From NCBI RefSeq assembly GCF_014212175.1, contig NZ_JACJVR010000002.1, forward strand, positions 62,001 to 126,000: 64,000 nucleotides of DNA, given 5' to 3'. The stretch is from Cohnella xylanilytica. GTDB taxonomy: Bacteria > Bacillota > Bacilli > Paenibacillales > Paenibacillaceae. The translations under genes were made by a program, and so were the position numbers. The notes beneath the pieces are model-generated. The model saw only the letters and a list, made by a program, of their open reading frames with translations. It did not search any database and was not told the origin of the DNA. Below, piece by piece: positions 1 to 8,460 of the stretch (the first letter of the stretch is position 1; each line of letters starts with the position of its first letter).

Positions 1-2
1 AG

Positions 3-3000
3 ATTTCCGTCGTGCTTGGGACGGGGAGCGGAACGTTCACGACCCCCCAATGGTACGATGCGTGGCAATACCCCATAGATGTCGTAACCGGCGATTTCAA
101 CGGAGACGGAATTCTCGATTTGGTCGGGACGCCCCAAACGAATCCCAATTTCCTTATTCTGCTCGGCAAGGGAGACGGAACGTTTACCGCAACCGTTCAT
201 CCTTACCCGGTGAATGGAAATGGAAGTATCTACTTAAGCGCGGGGGATTTCAACGAGGACGGCATCTCGGATGTCGTGTTCACCGGCTTAATCAACCACG
301 CCGGTCTATTGCTGAGCAAGGCGGAAGGAACGCTGGCGTTTGAGAAGAGCGATTACGAGGCTGCGGAAAATGCCGGGACCGTCTCGGTGACCGTCAAAAG
401 GACTGACGGAACGCATGGCCGGACGACAATCGCCTATACAACCTCCGACGGCACGGCAACCTCGGGCGACGATTACGTTGCCGCCAGCGGCGCGCTCGTG
501 TTCGAAGATGACGAGACGAGCAAGACGATCGATATTTCGCTCGTGAACAATGACAGTAATTCCCCAACGGCTCGCCGCTTCGGGATTACGCTCTCCCAAC
601 CGTCCAACGGCGCGCTGCTTGGAGCTCAGGCGACGGCAACGGTGTCGATCTTGGAGGACGATCCCGCGCCGGATACGTCGGCGCCTGTGGTCGACGCGGC
701 GAAGTTCTCCGCCGTCGACAACTACAGCGGCACGCCCGACCGCTTGGAGGGCGCTGCCGGAGCCGTTGGCGAGGCGGACGCGGACGTGCGCGCGTACGCC
801 TGGAACGACGCCGATTCCGACGGCGTCGTGGATGCCGGCGAGCTCGGCTCGCCGATCGCGCTGGGCGTCAGCGCCGCCGACGGCTCCGTGGCGGCCGCCG
901 ATATCGGCGATCTGCCGCCGGGCGCGTACCGCTTCGTCGTTACCGCAACCGACGCCGCGGGCAACGAATCTGCTCGTGACCCGGGCTCGGTCGTCGCGGT
1001 GACGCTCGTCAAGGGCGACGAACCGCTTCCGCCGGATACGTCGGCGCCTGTAGTCGATGCGGCGAAGTTCTCCGCCGTCGACAACTACAGCGGCACGCCC
1101 GACCGCTTGGAGGGCGCTGCCGGAGCCGTTGGCGAGGCGGACGCGGACGTGCGCGCGTACGCCTGGAACGACGCCGATTCCGACGGCGTCGTGGATGCCG
1201 GCGAGCTCGGCTCGCCGATCGCGCTGGGCGTCAGCGCCGCCGAAGGCTCCGTGGCGGCCGCCGATATCGGCGATCTGCCGCCGGGCGCGTACCGCTTCGT
1301 CGTTACCGCAACCGACGCCGCGGGCAACGAATCTGCTCGTGACCCGGGCTCGGTCGTCGCGGTGACGCTCGTCAAGGGCGACGAACCGCTTCCGCCGGAT
1401 ACGTCGGCGCCTGTAGTCGATGCGGCGAAGTTCTCCGCCGTCGACAACTACAGCGGCACGCACGACCGCTTGGCGGGCGCTGCCGGGGCGGTTGGCGAGG
1501 CGGACGCGAACGTCGCCGCCTACCCGTGGAACGACGCCGATTCCGACGGCGTCGTCGACGCGGGCGAGCTCGGCTCGCCCATCGCGCTGGGCGTCAGCGC
1601 CGCCGACGGCTCCGTCGTGGCCGCCGACATCGGCGATCTGCCGCCGGGCGCGTACAAGTTCGTCGTCACCGCGCGCGACGCCGCAGGCAACGAGTCGCCT
1701 CGCGACGCCTCCACGGTCGTCGCGGTGACGCTCGTCAAGGGCGACGAACCGCCTCCGCCGGATACGTCGGCGCCTGTGGTGGACGCGGCGAAGTTCTTCG
1801 CCGTCGACAACTACAACGGCACGCCTGACCGCTTGGCGGGGGCTGCCGGAGCCGTTGGCGAGGCGGACGCGGACGTGCGCGCGTACGCCTGGAACGACGC
1901 CGATTCCGACGGCGTCGTGGATGCCGGCGAGCTCGGCTCGCCCATCGCGCTGGGCGTCAGCGCCGCCGACGGCTCCGTGGCGGCCGCCGATATCGGCGAC
2001 CTCCCGCCCGGCACGTACCGCTTCGTCGTCTCCGCGCGCGACGCCGCGGGCAATGAATCTCCCGGCGACGCATCCGCGGTCATCGCGGTAACGCTCGCCA
2101 AGGGCGACGAGCCGCACGCGCCGGATACGTCGGCGCCTGTGGTGGACGCGGCGAAGTTCTTCGCCGAAGACAACTACAACGGCACGCCCGACCGCTTGAT
2201 GGGCGCTGCCGGAGCCGTTGGCGAAGCGGACGCGAACGTCGCCGCCTACCCGTGGACCGACGCCGATTCGGATGGCGTCGTGGACTCGGGCGAGCTCAGC
2301 TCGCCCATCGCGCTGGGCGTCAGCGTCGCCGACGGCTCCGTTCCGGGAGCCGATATCGGCGATCTGCCGCCGGGCGCGTACCGCTTCGTCGTCACCGCGA
2401 CCGACGCCGCGGGCAACGAGTCGCCTCGCGACGCTGATTCAGCCGTCGCGATTACGCTGACCAAGGGCGATGCGCCCGAACTGCCGGAGCCCGACACATC
2501 GGCGCCGACTTGGCCCGAAGGCGGTAAACTCGCCGCCTCGCGCATCTTAACGTCGAGCCTTACCTTGACGTGGCCTTCCGCCTCGGACAATGTCGGGACG
2601 ACGGGCTATGAGATTTTCAAAGACGGCATCTTCCTAACCTCGACCGATCGCAATACCGCTAGCTTCAAAGTAACGGGATTGAAGGCGGGGACGAAATACG
2701 TCTTCTCCGTGCGGGCCTTGGATGCGTCGGGCAACCGAAGCGAAGAGCTGGCGGCATCGGTTCGAACGACCTCGGGCACGTATGCTCCGGTTCTCTCGTC
2801 GGATTCGAAGCTGCACACCCTTAGCCTGACGGTTGGGGGTACCTCATTCGAACTGGCCCCGGCCTTCGATCCGGACATCTCCGAGTACAGGGCGGATACC
2901 GCCGAAGCTCGGATCGTCCTCCGATTCGAAGCGAACGCAGCCGCCAAGGTCCGAATAAACGGCCAGGACGTATCCGGAGTCTATGAAGCCTTGCTTCAGC

Positions 3001-3659
3001 CGGGTGATAATCTGCTGACATTCGATATTCAAGCGGAAAACGGCGAATCGAGAACGTACCGGGTTACCGTCGTTCGCCATGTCCCCGATCCGGGACCGGA
3101 ACTTCCGGCTCCATTCGGCGACATGGTCGGCCACTGGGCGGAAGCGTCCATCCGGGAAGCCGCGTCGCTCGGCTTGATCAAGGGCGACGATCGCGGGAAC
3201 TTCCGCCCGGACGACGAAGTGACCCGCTCCGAATGGCTCGTTATGTTGTCCCGGGCTTTGAAGCTACAGAGCAGCTCGCCCGAGAGCGCTCTGCCGTTCT
3301 CCGACGCCGGCCGAATCCCGGCTTGGGCGCGCGACCAGATCGCCTCCGCCGTCTCGAGCGGCATCGCGAACGGCTATACGGACGGTTCCTTCCGCCCGCT
3401 CGCGGCCGTATCCCGCGCGGAGTTTGCCGCGATCCTGGCTCGCTCCCTGCATTGGGAACCGCAGACCGCGAACGCGCCAGCCTTCGCGGACGCATCCGAC
3501 ATCCCGGCTTGGGCGCTCCCTTCCGTTCAAGCGGCGGTTCAGCACGGCGCGCTGGAAGGGCGAAGCGGCGGCCGGTTCGAGCCGAACGCCACGGCCACGC
3601 GGGCCGAAGCCGCGACGATCCTCACGCGGCTCTCGAAGCTGACCGATCCGAAGTCGTAA
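3..3659 (+). CDS. SLH-anchored repetitive surface protein (5' end outside window)
   Basis: Secreted, cell-wall-bound adhesin or enzyme scaffold. The reading frame is open to the window edge and the first residues already sit inside an FG-GAP/VCBS repeat, so the N-terminus and signal peptide lie upstream. Visible order: FG-GAP-like repeats (about the first 100 residues), a Calx-beta domain (about 105-215), five 121-residue repeats (about 220-825), a fibronectin type III domain, a cadherin-like beta-sandwich and three SLH domains (about the last 190 residues; motifs such as GHWAEASI and FRPDDEVTRSE). Each 121-residue repeat carries an EF-hand-like acidic loop DADSDGVVDAGE, suggesting calcium binding. 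SLH domains bind pyruvylated secondary wall polymer. No catalytic domain is visible in the part seen. The coding call is secure; substrate or partner is unknown. Confidence 0.93.
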   Translation: MSVVLGTGSGTFTTPQWYDAWQYPIDVVTGDFNGDGILDLVGTPQTNPNFLILLGKGDGTFTATVHPYPVNGNGSIYLSAGDFNEDGISDVVFTGLINHAGLLLSKAEGTLAFEKSDYEAAENAGTVSVTVKRTDGTHGRTTIAYTTSDGTATSGDDYVAASGALVFEDDETSKTIDISLVNNDSNSPTARRFGITLSQPSNGALLGAQATATVSILEDDPAPDTSAPVVDAAKFSAVDNYSGTPDRLEGAAGAVGEADADVRAYAWNDADSDGVVDAGELGSPIALGVSAADGSVAAADIGDLPPGAYRFVVTATDAAGNESARDPGSVVAVTLVKGDEPLPPDTSAPVVDAAKFSAVDNYSGTPDRLEGAAGAVGEADADVRAYAWNDADSDGVVDAGELGSPIALGVSAAEGSVAAADIGDLPPGAYRFVVTATDAAGNESARDPGSVVAVTLVKGDEPLPPDTSAPVVDAAKFSAVDNYSGTHDRLAGAAGAVGEADANVAAYPWNDADSDGVVDAGELGSPIALGVSAADGSVVAADIGDLPPGAYKFVVTARDAAGNESPRDASTVVAVTLVKGDEPPPPDTSAPVVDAAKFFAVDNYNGTPDRLAGAAGAVGEADADVRAYAWNDADSDGVVDAGELGSPIALGVSAADGSVAAADIGDLPPGTYRFVVSARDAAGNESPGDASAVIAVTLAKGDEPHAPDTSAPVVDAAKFFAEDNYNGTPDRLMGAAGAVGEADANVAAYPWTDADSDGVVDSGELSSPIALGVSVADGSVPGADIGDLPPGAYRFVVTATDAAGNESPRDADSAVAITLTKGDAPELPEPDTSAPTWPEGGKLAASRILTSSLTLTWPSASDNVGTTGYEIFKDGIFLTSTDRNTASFKVTGLKAGTKYVFSVRALDASGNRSEELAASVRTTSGTYAPVLSSDSKLHTLSLTVGGTSFELAPAFDPDISEYRADTAEARIVLRFEANAAAKVRINGQDVSGVYEALLQPGDNLLTFDIQAENGESRTYRVTVVRHVPDPGPELPAPFGDMVGHWAEASIREAASLGLIKGDDRGNFRPDDEVTRSEWLVMLSRALKLQSSSPESALPFSDAGRIPAWARDQIASAVSSGIANGYTDGSFRPLAAVSRAEFAAILARSLHWEPQTANAPAFADASDIPAWALPSVQAAVQHGALEGRSGGRFEPNATATRAEAATILTRLSKLTDPKS
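669..2483 (+). repeat. Five tandem 363-bp in-frame repeats
   Basis: Five head-to-tail units of 363 bp (121 codons) begin near 669, 1032, 1395, 1758 and 2121, each opening with the codons for PDTSAPVVDAAKF. Units 1 and 2 differ at only a few bases, while units 3-5 have drifted more, pointing to a recent duplication of the first unit. The block is wholly inside the SLH protein gene, so copy number can change without breaking the frame. Confidence 0.95.
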
Positions 3660-3739
3660 CCCGCTCTCCGAGAATCGAATAGGCTCCTCGCCGGTTCGCT
3701 CAGCACGATGGTCGCCCATCTCCTCGTCGTACCGCCCAC

Positions 3740-3783
3740 AAGGCTGCTCCCAAGGTCTCGCGCCGAAGGAGCGGCCTTTTTCT
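3740..3783 (+). terminator. Rho-independent terminator of the SLH protein gene
   Basis: An 11-bp stem (AAGGCTGCTCC pairing with GGAGCGGCCTT, one G-U) is followed by TTTTTCTT. It lies about 80 bp after the stop codon of the surface-protein gene. Confidence 0.8.
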
Positions 3784-3934
3784 TATTTTCACCATCCGCC
3801 TGTCGGCCGTTTATCGGGAATTTACACGGCTCCGGTAACATTAAGATAGAACAAGGACCGTCCTCTTAGCGGTATGACATTCCGCCGGTTGGGGGAACAA
3901 TCTGCATGAACGACTTGCAAAGGGGAGAAAATGG

Positions 3935-5074
3935 ATGCTGGAGATCGCGAACCGAATCGGTACGCTCAAAATTCTCATCGTCTATGCCAGCTTCGGGGAT
4001 GGACACCGGCAAGCCGCGCTCGCGCTTAAGCAAAGCTTCTCCGCGATCGGAGTCGGTCAAATCATGCTGCTCGACCTGCTCGCCGAATCCCATCCGCGCC
4101 TGAACGAGTTCAGCCGTTTTTTCTATATGAAAAGCTATTCCCTGTGGCCCCAGGTCTACGGTTGGATGTACGACGCGACCCGAAGCATGAAGCCGAATTC
4201 CCTCTTCTCCCATTGGCTTCATTCGATCGGAGCGGTGACGCTGCGGCGCCTGATCGACAGGGAGCGTCCCGACGCCGTCGTTCACACGTTCCCCCTGCTC
4301 GTTCTCCCGTCCATCTCCCGCAAAGGGCTTCCCCGCATTCCGATGTACAACGTCGTTACGGACTTCGACCTGCATATGCGCTGGGTTCACCCGAAGGTGG
4401 ACAAATATTACGTCGCCACGGAGGATCTGCGCGACGAACTGGCGAGAACCGGAATCCCGATCGCCCGCATCGCCGCGACCGGCATTCCCCTGCGCTTCGC
4501 CAGCGCCCCGAGCCGTCCCGCGGCAGCCACGGCGGAGCGCTTCGGACTCGATCCCTCCCGGCCGACGGTGCTCGTCATGGCGGGAGCCTACGGCGTCTTG
4601 TCCGGCGTTCGCGAGCTGTGCCGCCGGCTGGCGGATTCCCAGGGGGCCCAGATCGCCCTCGTCTGCGGCCGCAACCGCGCCTTGGAGACGGCGATGCGGC
4701 ACGAATTCGGGGCGGAGGGCTGCGGCGTGCGGGTGTTCGGTTATATCGAACGGATCGACGAATTAATGGGGCTGTCCGCCTGCATCGTGACCAAGCCGGG
4801 AGGCCTGACGCTCTCCGAGGCGATGCTCGCGGGACTGCCCATGTTCCTCTACCGTCCCCTGCCCGGGCAAGAGAGGAACAACGCCAGGTACTTGGCCGCC
4901 AAAGGCGCGGCCGTCGTCTGCAAGACTCCCCGGGAGCTGGCGGCTTCTATCGCCGGGTTGTTGGGTAATCCTTCGCAACGGCATCAGATGCAGGCGGCCA
5001 TCGGCGCTCTTCGCAAGGAAGGGGCCGCGGACCGGATCGCTCTCGACATCGTACAGGATTTGCCTGTAATCTAA
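3935..5074 (+). CDS. GT28 / MGDG-synthase-like diacylglycerol glycosyltransferase
   Basis: Probably transfers a hexose from a UDP-sugar to diacylglycerol on the inner membrane face, as UgtP/YpfP does, making glycolipid for the membrane or a lipoteichoic acid anchor. The N-terminal half has the MGDG-synthase signature ILIVYASFGDGHRQAA (residues 13-28) and VVTDFDLHMRWVHP. The C-terminal half has the GT28 donor-binding TKPGGLTLSEA (about 286) and PGQERNNA. At 379 residues it is of normal family length. The ATG at 3935 follows AAGGGGAG with 8-9 nt spacing. It is first of three same-strand genes, with an MFS protein and a VTT protein next. Sugar and number of transfers cannot be read from sequence. 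Confidence 0.88.
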   Translation: MLEIANRIGTLKILIVYASFGDGHRQAALALKQSFSAIGVGQIMLLDLLAESHPRLNEFSRFFYMKSYSLWPQVYGWMYDATRSMKPNSLFSHWLHSIGAVTLRRLIDRERPDAVVHTFPLLVLPSISRKGLPRIPMYNVVTDFDLHMRWVHPKVDKYYVATEDLRDELARTGIPIARIAATGIPLRFASAPSRPAAATAERFGLDPSRPTVLVMAGAYGVLSGVRELCRRLADSQGAQIALVCGRNRALETAMRHEFGAEGCGVRVFGYIERIDELMGLSACIVTKPGGLTLSEAMLAGLPMFLYRPLPGQERNNARYLAAKGAAVVCKTPRELAASIAGLLGNPSQRHQMQAAIGALRKEGAADRIALDIVQDLPVI

Positions 5075-5149
5075 GGATATGGATCCCGAATCCGGAACGC
5101 ATGCCGGGCGTCTGCGTAGAAGAATAAAGACGTAAAGGAGTCAGTTCCG

Positions 5150-6349
5150 GTGAAATCAGCTCAAGCGAAGGCGCTGTTCGCTCCCGAGATGTCTCTGCTG
5201 GCTATCGTCCTTTATCTGGTCGAGTTCGTCCGGGGCGCCGCCCTCATCAGCTTCCTGCCGATCTACGGCAAGAACGCCCTCGGTCTCGACCTCGACGTCA
5301 TCGGCGTCGCCATCACCGCCCACTATCTGACGGATACGGCGGTCAAGCTGGCGATCGGTTATTTGATGCATCATCTGTCCGTCCGCCTGCTCGTCAGCGG
5401 AGGGCTCGTCCTCTCGCTGGCGGGCATTCTGTTCATCGGGTACGCTTACTCGCCATGGATGTTCATAACGGCGTCGGCCCTGTACGGAGTCGGGATCTCC
5501 CCGATCTGGATCGTCTGCTTGACGAAGGTGCGGGAGAACCGGAGGGCAACCCAGATGGGCGTCCTCTATACGATCTGGCTCGTCGGGCTCGGCACGGGCC
5601 CGGCGGTGACGAACTTCACGCTCGAGAGAAGCGACGACCTGACGTACTGGATCATGGTCGCCGTCTCCGGCGCCGCCTGGCTGCTGTCGCTGTTCATCCC
5701 TCACGCTTCCCACGCGGAAGTGGATTACGTGCCGTTCCGGCGACAGCTCGCCCTATTGGGGGACAGGCTTCGGGAGATGAATCTGCTGCTGCCCGGCATG
5801 GTGCTTCAGACGCTCGCCGCCGGCATGCTCGTCCCGATTCTTCCGAGCTTCGCCGAAGGGCATCTCGGCCTGAGCCATTCCCAGTATTCGCTGCTGCTGC
5901 TGATCGGAGGCGGCTGTACGGCGGCCGGCCTCATTCCGATGGGGCGACTGTCGGATCATCTGGGCAAAAAGTGGTTCCTCGTCGTCGGCTTCGTTCTCTT
6001 CGGCCTCGCCCTGTGCGCCTTGACGGGAATGACGACCCTCGGCTTGGCATTCGCTTGGGCGTTCGTGCTGGGAGCCGCTTACGCGGCCGTGCTGCCCGCC
6101 TGGAACGCCCTGCTCGCGGCCTACGTGCCTCCGGGGCAGCAGGGGCTCGGCTGGGGGGTGTTCTCGACCGTCGAAGGAGTCGGCGGCTTGATCGGCCCCA
6201 GCCTCGGCGGCGTTCTGGCGACGTCGTTCGGAGAATCGACGGTCGTGCGGCTGGCGGGAGGCATTTTTATTCTGATCAGCTTGTTTTATTTGTTGTTCCC
6301 ATTCCGAATGTTTCGCGGGGAGGGCGCCGCTGGAGACACTGCGAGGTAG
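5150..6349 (+). CDS. MFS transporter, possible LtaA-type glycolipid flippase
   Basis: A 399-residue polytopic protein with about 12 hydrophobic segments and the MFS loop motif GRLSDHLGKKW in its second half. It starts at GTG 5150 after AAAGGAG. In Staphylococcus the same order, a YpfP glycosyltransferase followed by the MFS protein LtaA (about 396 residues), makes and flips diglucosyl-diacylglycerol for lipoteichoic acid. Gene order, length and lack of drug-efflux hallmarks favour that role here, but this is inference. A generic drug or sugar exporter remains possible. The stop is 3 bp before the next start, so the genes are probably co-transcribed. Confidence 0.85.
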   Translation: MKSAQAKALFAPEMSLLAIVLYLVEFVRGAALISFLPIYGKNALGLDLDVIGVAITAHYLTDTAVKLAIGYLMHHLSVRLLVSGGLVLSLAGILFIGYAYSPWMFITASALYGVGISPIWIVCLTKVRENRRATQMGVLYTIWLVGLGTGPAVTNFTLERSDDLTYWIMVAVSGAAWLLSLFIPHASHAEVDYVPFRRQLALLGDRLREMNLLLPGMVLQTLAAGMLVPILPSFAEGHLGLSHSQYSLLLLIGGGCTAAGLIPMGRLSDHLGKKWFLVVGFVLFGLALCALTGMTTLGLAFAWAFVLGAAYAAVLPAWNALLAAYVPPGQQGLGWGVFSTVEGVGGLIGPSLGGVLATSFGESTVVRLAGGIFILISLFYLLFPFRMFRGEGAAGDTAR

Positions 6350-6352
6350 AGT

Positions 6353-6982
6353 ATGCTGCTTCATTCCTTAGCTTTGCCGGCCGCGGAACGCTGGCAGGAT
6401 TTCGTTACTTTTTTCAAAGGGCTCACGCTGGACGACATTCAAGGGTTCCTCGACCGCTATTCGGCGCTCGGCCCGCTTCCGGGCATTCTGCTCCCGCTGC
6501 TGGAATCCCTTCTGCCGTTCCTGCCGCTCGTCGTCTTCGTGGTCGCGAACGCTTCCGCTTACGGCATGTGGCTCGGCTTCCTTCTATCTTGGATAGGCGC
6601 CTGCGCGGGCGCGTTCATCGTCTTCCTTCTCGCCCGGCGCTTCGGGGGCCGGTACAGCGAACGGATCCGGGGGCGAATGCCGAAGATGGACCGGTTCTTC
6701 TCCTGGATCGAGACGAAGGGGTTCACCCCGATCTTCGTATTGTCCTGCTTCCCTTTCTCGCCTTCCGCCCTCGTCAACATCGCTTCGGGGATGTCCAAGC
6801 TTCCGCTGCATACGTTCCTGATCGCGATCGCCATGGGCAAGGCCGTCATGATTATTACGTTATCCTTCATCGGGCACGACCTGCGCGCGCTCGTCGACCA
6901 TCCGTGGCGGCTCGTCGTCGCCGGGCTTGTCCTCGTCGTACTGTGGCTGGCCGGCAAGAAGCTCGAATCCCGCTATCTATAG
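6353..6982 (+). CDS. VTT-domain (TVP38/TMEM64, DedA-related) membrane protein
   Basis: A 209-residue integral membrane protein of the VTT family, members of which act as lipid scramblases or carrier-lipid recyclers. The family core is visible as LLPLLESLLPFLPLVVFVVA early on, a G-rich FLLARRFGGRYSERIRG stretch, then FTPIFVLSCFPFSPSALVNI, the re-entrant proline-rich region typical of the family. The last segment is a hydrophobic helix ending in a basic tail. It lies 3 bp after the MFS gene with a weak ribosome site, so coupled translation is likely. Its position beside a lipid glycosyltransferase and putative flippase suggests a lipid-handling role. Confidence 0.85.
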   Translation: MLLHSLALPAAERWQDFVTFFKGLTLDDIQGFLDRYSALGPLPGILLPLLESLLPFLPLVVFVVANASAYGMWLGFLLSWIGACAGAFIVFLLARRFGGRYSERIRGRMPKMDRFFSWIETKGFTPIFVLSCFPFSPSALVNIASGMSKLPLHTFLIAIAMGKAVMIITLSFIGHDLRALVDHPWRLVVAGLVLVVLWLAGKKLESRYL

Positions 6983-7030
6983 GGGGCCGGAAGACAACGG
7001 AGTTGAGAGATTGCCTTCTGGGGGGATGGC

Positions 7031-7366
7031 ATGAGCTGGGTCAGCGTCATCGGATACACGCTCTCGATCGGAGGCGTCCTGCTGCTTGTGGGCGGGATGC
7101 TTTTTGTCGTTCGGCTGATGTCGGACGATTCGGAGCGGTTCAAGGACTTGAAGGAGATGGTCGAGACGCTGATGGGCACGCCGGCGCATCTGAGGCCGAG
7201 CCCTCCGGAGGAGAACGACGCCGCCCGCCAGGCGGCCGCGTCTTCGGAAGCATCCTCGACCGGCCGCGCCGCGGTTCCGTTCGAGGAGGTCTGCCCGGCG
7301 TGCCGCGAACCGGTCGACCAGACCCACGTGTTCTGTCCTTCGTGCGAGCTGCGGCTTCAGGATTAA
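7031..7366 (+). CDS. Small membrane protein with C-terminal zinc ribbon
   Basis: A 111-residue protein with one N-terminal membrane helix (about residues 6-28), a charged linker and a C-terminal CPAC-x12-CPSC pair that would bind one zinc. The start at ATG 7031 follows a GGGGGG-rich stretch. Small membrane zinc-ribbon proteins are common in Bacillota, and no function can be assigned. It may be read from the upstream lipid operon, since only 48 bp separate them. Confidence 0.75.
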   Translation: MSWVSVIGYTLSIGGVLLLVGGMLFVVRLMSDDSERFKDLKEMVETLMGTPAHLRPSPPEENDAARQAAASSEASSTGRAAVPFEEVCPACREPVDQTHVFCPSCELRLQD

Positions 7367-7670
7367 CCGAGGGCGGCAGGCGGCGTACGAGTAAGCGGGC
7401 GACTCGGCATGGACAAGTTTTGGAACGGTGTACATAGGATGGACTTGAGATGGCCGGGATGAACGAGATGGACTGCGCATGGGTTAGGTTGGACTCGGAT
7501 AGATCAGGACTGGATCAGGATGGAACAAATTGTACCCACGTGGACCGGGATAGATCGATGTGGACCGCGATGGACGGGACGGACTGGAGCGGATTGGGCG
7601 GAATAACCCCCTTGCGGCGGTGGAACTCTAGTTGGTGATCGTACCACCGTGCAGGGAAGGGGGAGTGGCC
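7367..7670. other. Gene-free stretch with degenerate TGGA-rich repeats
   Basis: No convincing gene. From about 7420 to 7600 the sequence is built from loosely repeated TGGAC, GGATGGA and GGATAGATC words (for example around 7505, 7540 and 7560), like a decayed minisatellite. An open frame from 7450 translates to low-complexity W/D/G-rich text and lacks a ribosome site, so it is not called. Confidence 0.5.
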
Positions 7671-7814
7671 ATGTCCGGCGAATATCCGTCCGAGAAGCAG
7701 TTGAAGGCGAGCCAGGCCCAATCTCGCGCCGACCGTACCGGCACCGGCAAGGAGAAGGCCAGCCGGCTCCAATCGGAGGCCGACCGCGCCGCCGTGCCCA
7801 AGCACGGGTTGTAA
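7671..7814 (+). CDS. Small conserved-type hypothetical protein, 47 aa
   Basis: A 47-residue hydrophilic protein, rich in K, E, Q, R and A, beginning MSGEYPSEKQLKASQAQ. The ATG at 7671 follows AGGGAAGGGGGAG, a strong ribosome site, which is the main reason for calling it. The frame extends upstream to 7632 but that part overlaps the ribosome site. No motif is recognised. The charged, repetitive K/A/S/R composition resembles small sporulation-associated proteins of Bacillota, but that is only an impression. It is followed after 48 bp by another small gene on the same strand. Confidence 0.55.
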   Translation: MSGEYPSEKQLKASQAQSRADRTGTGKEKASRLQSEADRAAVPKHGL

Positions 7815-7862
7815 TCGGGAAGAGCATGCCTGCGAAGGCACAATGAGCGAGGTGACCCGCAT

Positions 7863-8147
7863 ATGAGCGAGAACTCCAACAACGACATGCTGCCGATCTC
7901 GGGCGAACACGTCGAAGCGGACGGCGTCTACAAGAACGAATGGGGCCGCGAGCTGGAGCTGCAGCGGGGAGACGTATTTCCCCCCGATCCTCAGCTAGGC
8001 ACGACGGAGTGGGAGTGGGCGGAGATGACCTTCGACAATCACCACGAAGGGACGACCGACCCTCGACTCGTTCCAAAGAAGGACGATATCAACAAACGGG
8101 GCAAAATCCTGCATCCCCGCCGCCAGATGGACCGCGGCAAGAAATAA
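7863..8147 (+). CDS. Small hydrophilic protein, DUF3905-like
   Basis: A 94-residue acidic-to-basic soluble protein with central FPPDPQLGTTEWEWAEM, which I associate with the DUF3905 family of small Bacillota proteins of unknown function. It starts at ATG 7863 after GAGGTGA. No signal peptide or membrane segment. It ends a few bases before a strong terminator hairpin. Family assignment is from memory of the PQLGTTEWEW motif and is moderate; function is unknown. Confidence 0.65.
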   Translation: MSENSNNDMLPISGEHVEADGVYKNEWGRELELQRGDVFPPDPQLGTTEWEWAEMTFDNHHEGTTDPRLVPKKDDINKRGKILHPRRQMDRGKK

Positions 8148-8153
8148 GGCGAG

Positions 8154-8212
8154 AAAAAGGACCGAAGGGGCTCGGCGCGACTTCGCATCGCGATGCCCTT
8201 TCGGTCCTTTTA
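8154..8212 (+). terminator. Bidirectional intrinsic terminator
   Basis: AAAAAGGACCGAAGGGG at 8154 pairs with the complementary CCCTTTCGGTCCTTTT ending at 8211-8212. It has an A-run on the left and a T-run on the right, so it can stop transcription from the small genes on the left and from the minus-strand operon on the right. Confidence 0.8.
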
Positions 8213-8260
8213 GGATGTTGGCGCTGCGCCTTGTTGCATCAGTCTCACAGGGCGGGGCCT

Positions 8261-8339
8261 CAACAAGACGGTTTTTTCCGCTTGTTGTCCCCATCCCGCA
8301 AGCCGGGGGCCCCAACAAGACGGTTTTTTCCGCTTGTTG
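8261..8339. repeat. Twin identical 27-nt hairpin elements
   Basis: Two identical 27-nt copies (8261-8287 and 8313-8339, period 52) each fold as CAACAAG / CTTGTTG arms with an inner CGG/CCG pair and a six-T loop. They sit in the 250-bp gap between the small protein genes and the exporter gene. A third partial TTGTTG word lies near 8231. They may act as terminators for the minus-strand operon or may be a small dispersed repeat family. Confidence 0.75.
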
Positions 8340-8460
8340 CGCCCGTCCCGAGAGCCGGTCGCGCGGGGCGGGGCCCCGCTTCGGGAGACGCGTGCCCGGC
8401 GAAGCCGGCAAAGCGGGAATTTCGCGAGGCCTTCGACCCGAAGCCGCCTGCAAACCTCCG

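Noticed and set aside
306-2117. 603-residue open frame on the minus strand opposite the SLH protein repeats
   Set aside because: It is the antisense shadow of high-GC in-frame repeats; Arg/Val/Asp-rich low-complexity product, no ribosome site, and the plus frame has clear domains.
669-2483. Regular repeats that might be taken for a CRISPR array
   Set aside because: Units are 363 bp, contiguous and in frame inside a coding sequence, without short repeats and unique spacers.
5455-7437. 660-residue plus-strand frame across the MFS and VTT genes
   Set aside because: Arg-rich shadow crossing two genes that have real domains and ribosome sites in another frame.
7450-7638. 62-residue frame in the TGGA repeat region
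   Set aside because: Low-complexity product, no ribosome site, arises from the repeated word.
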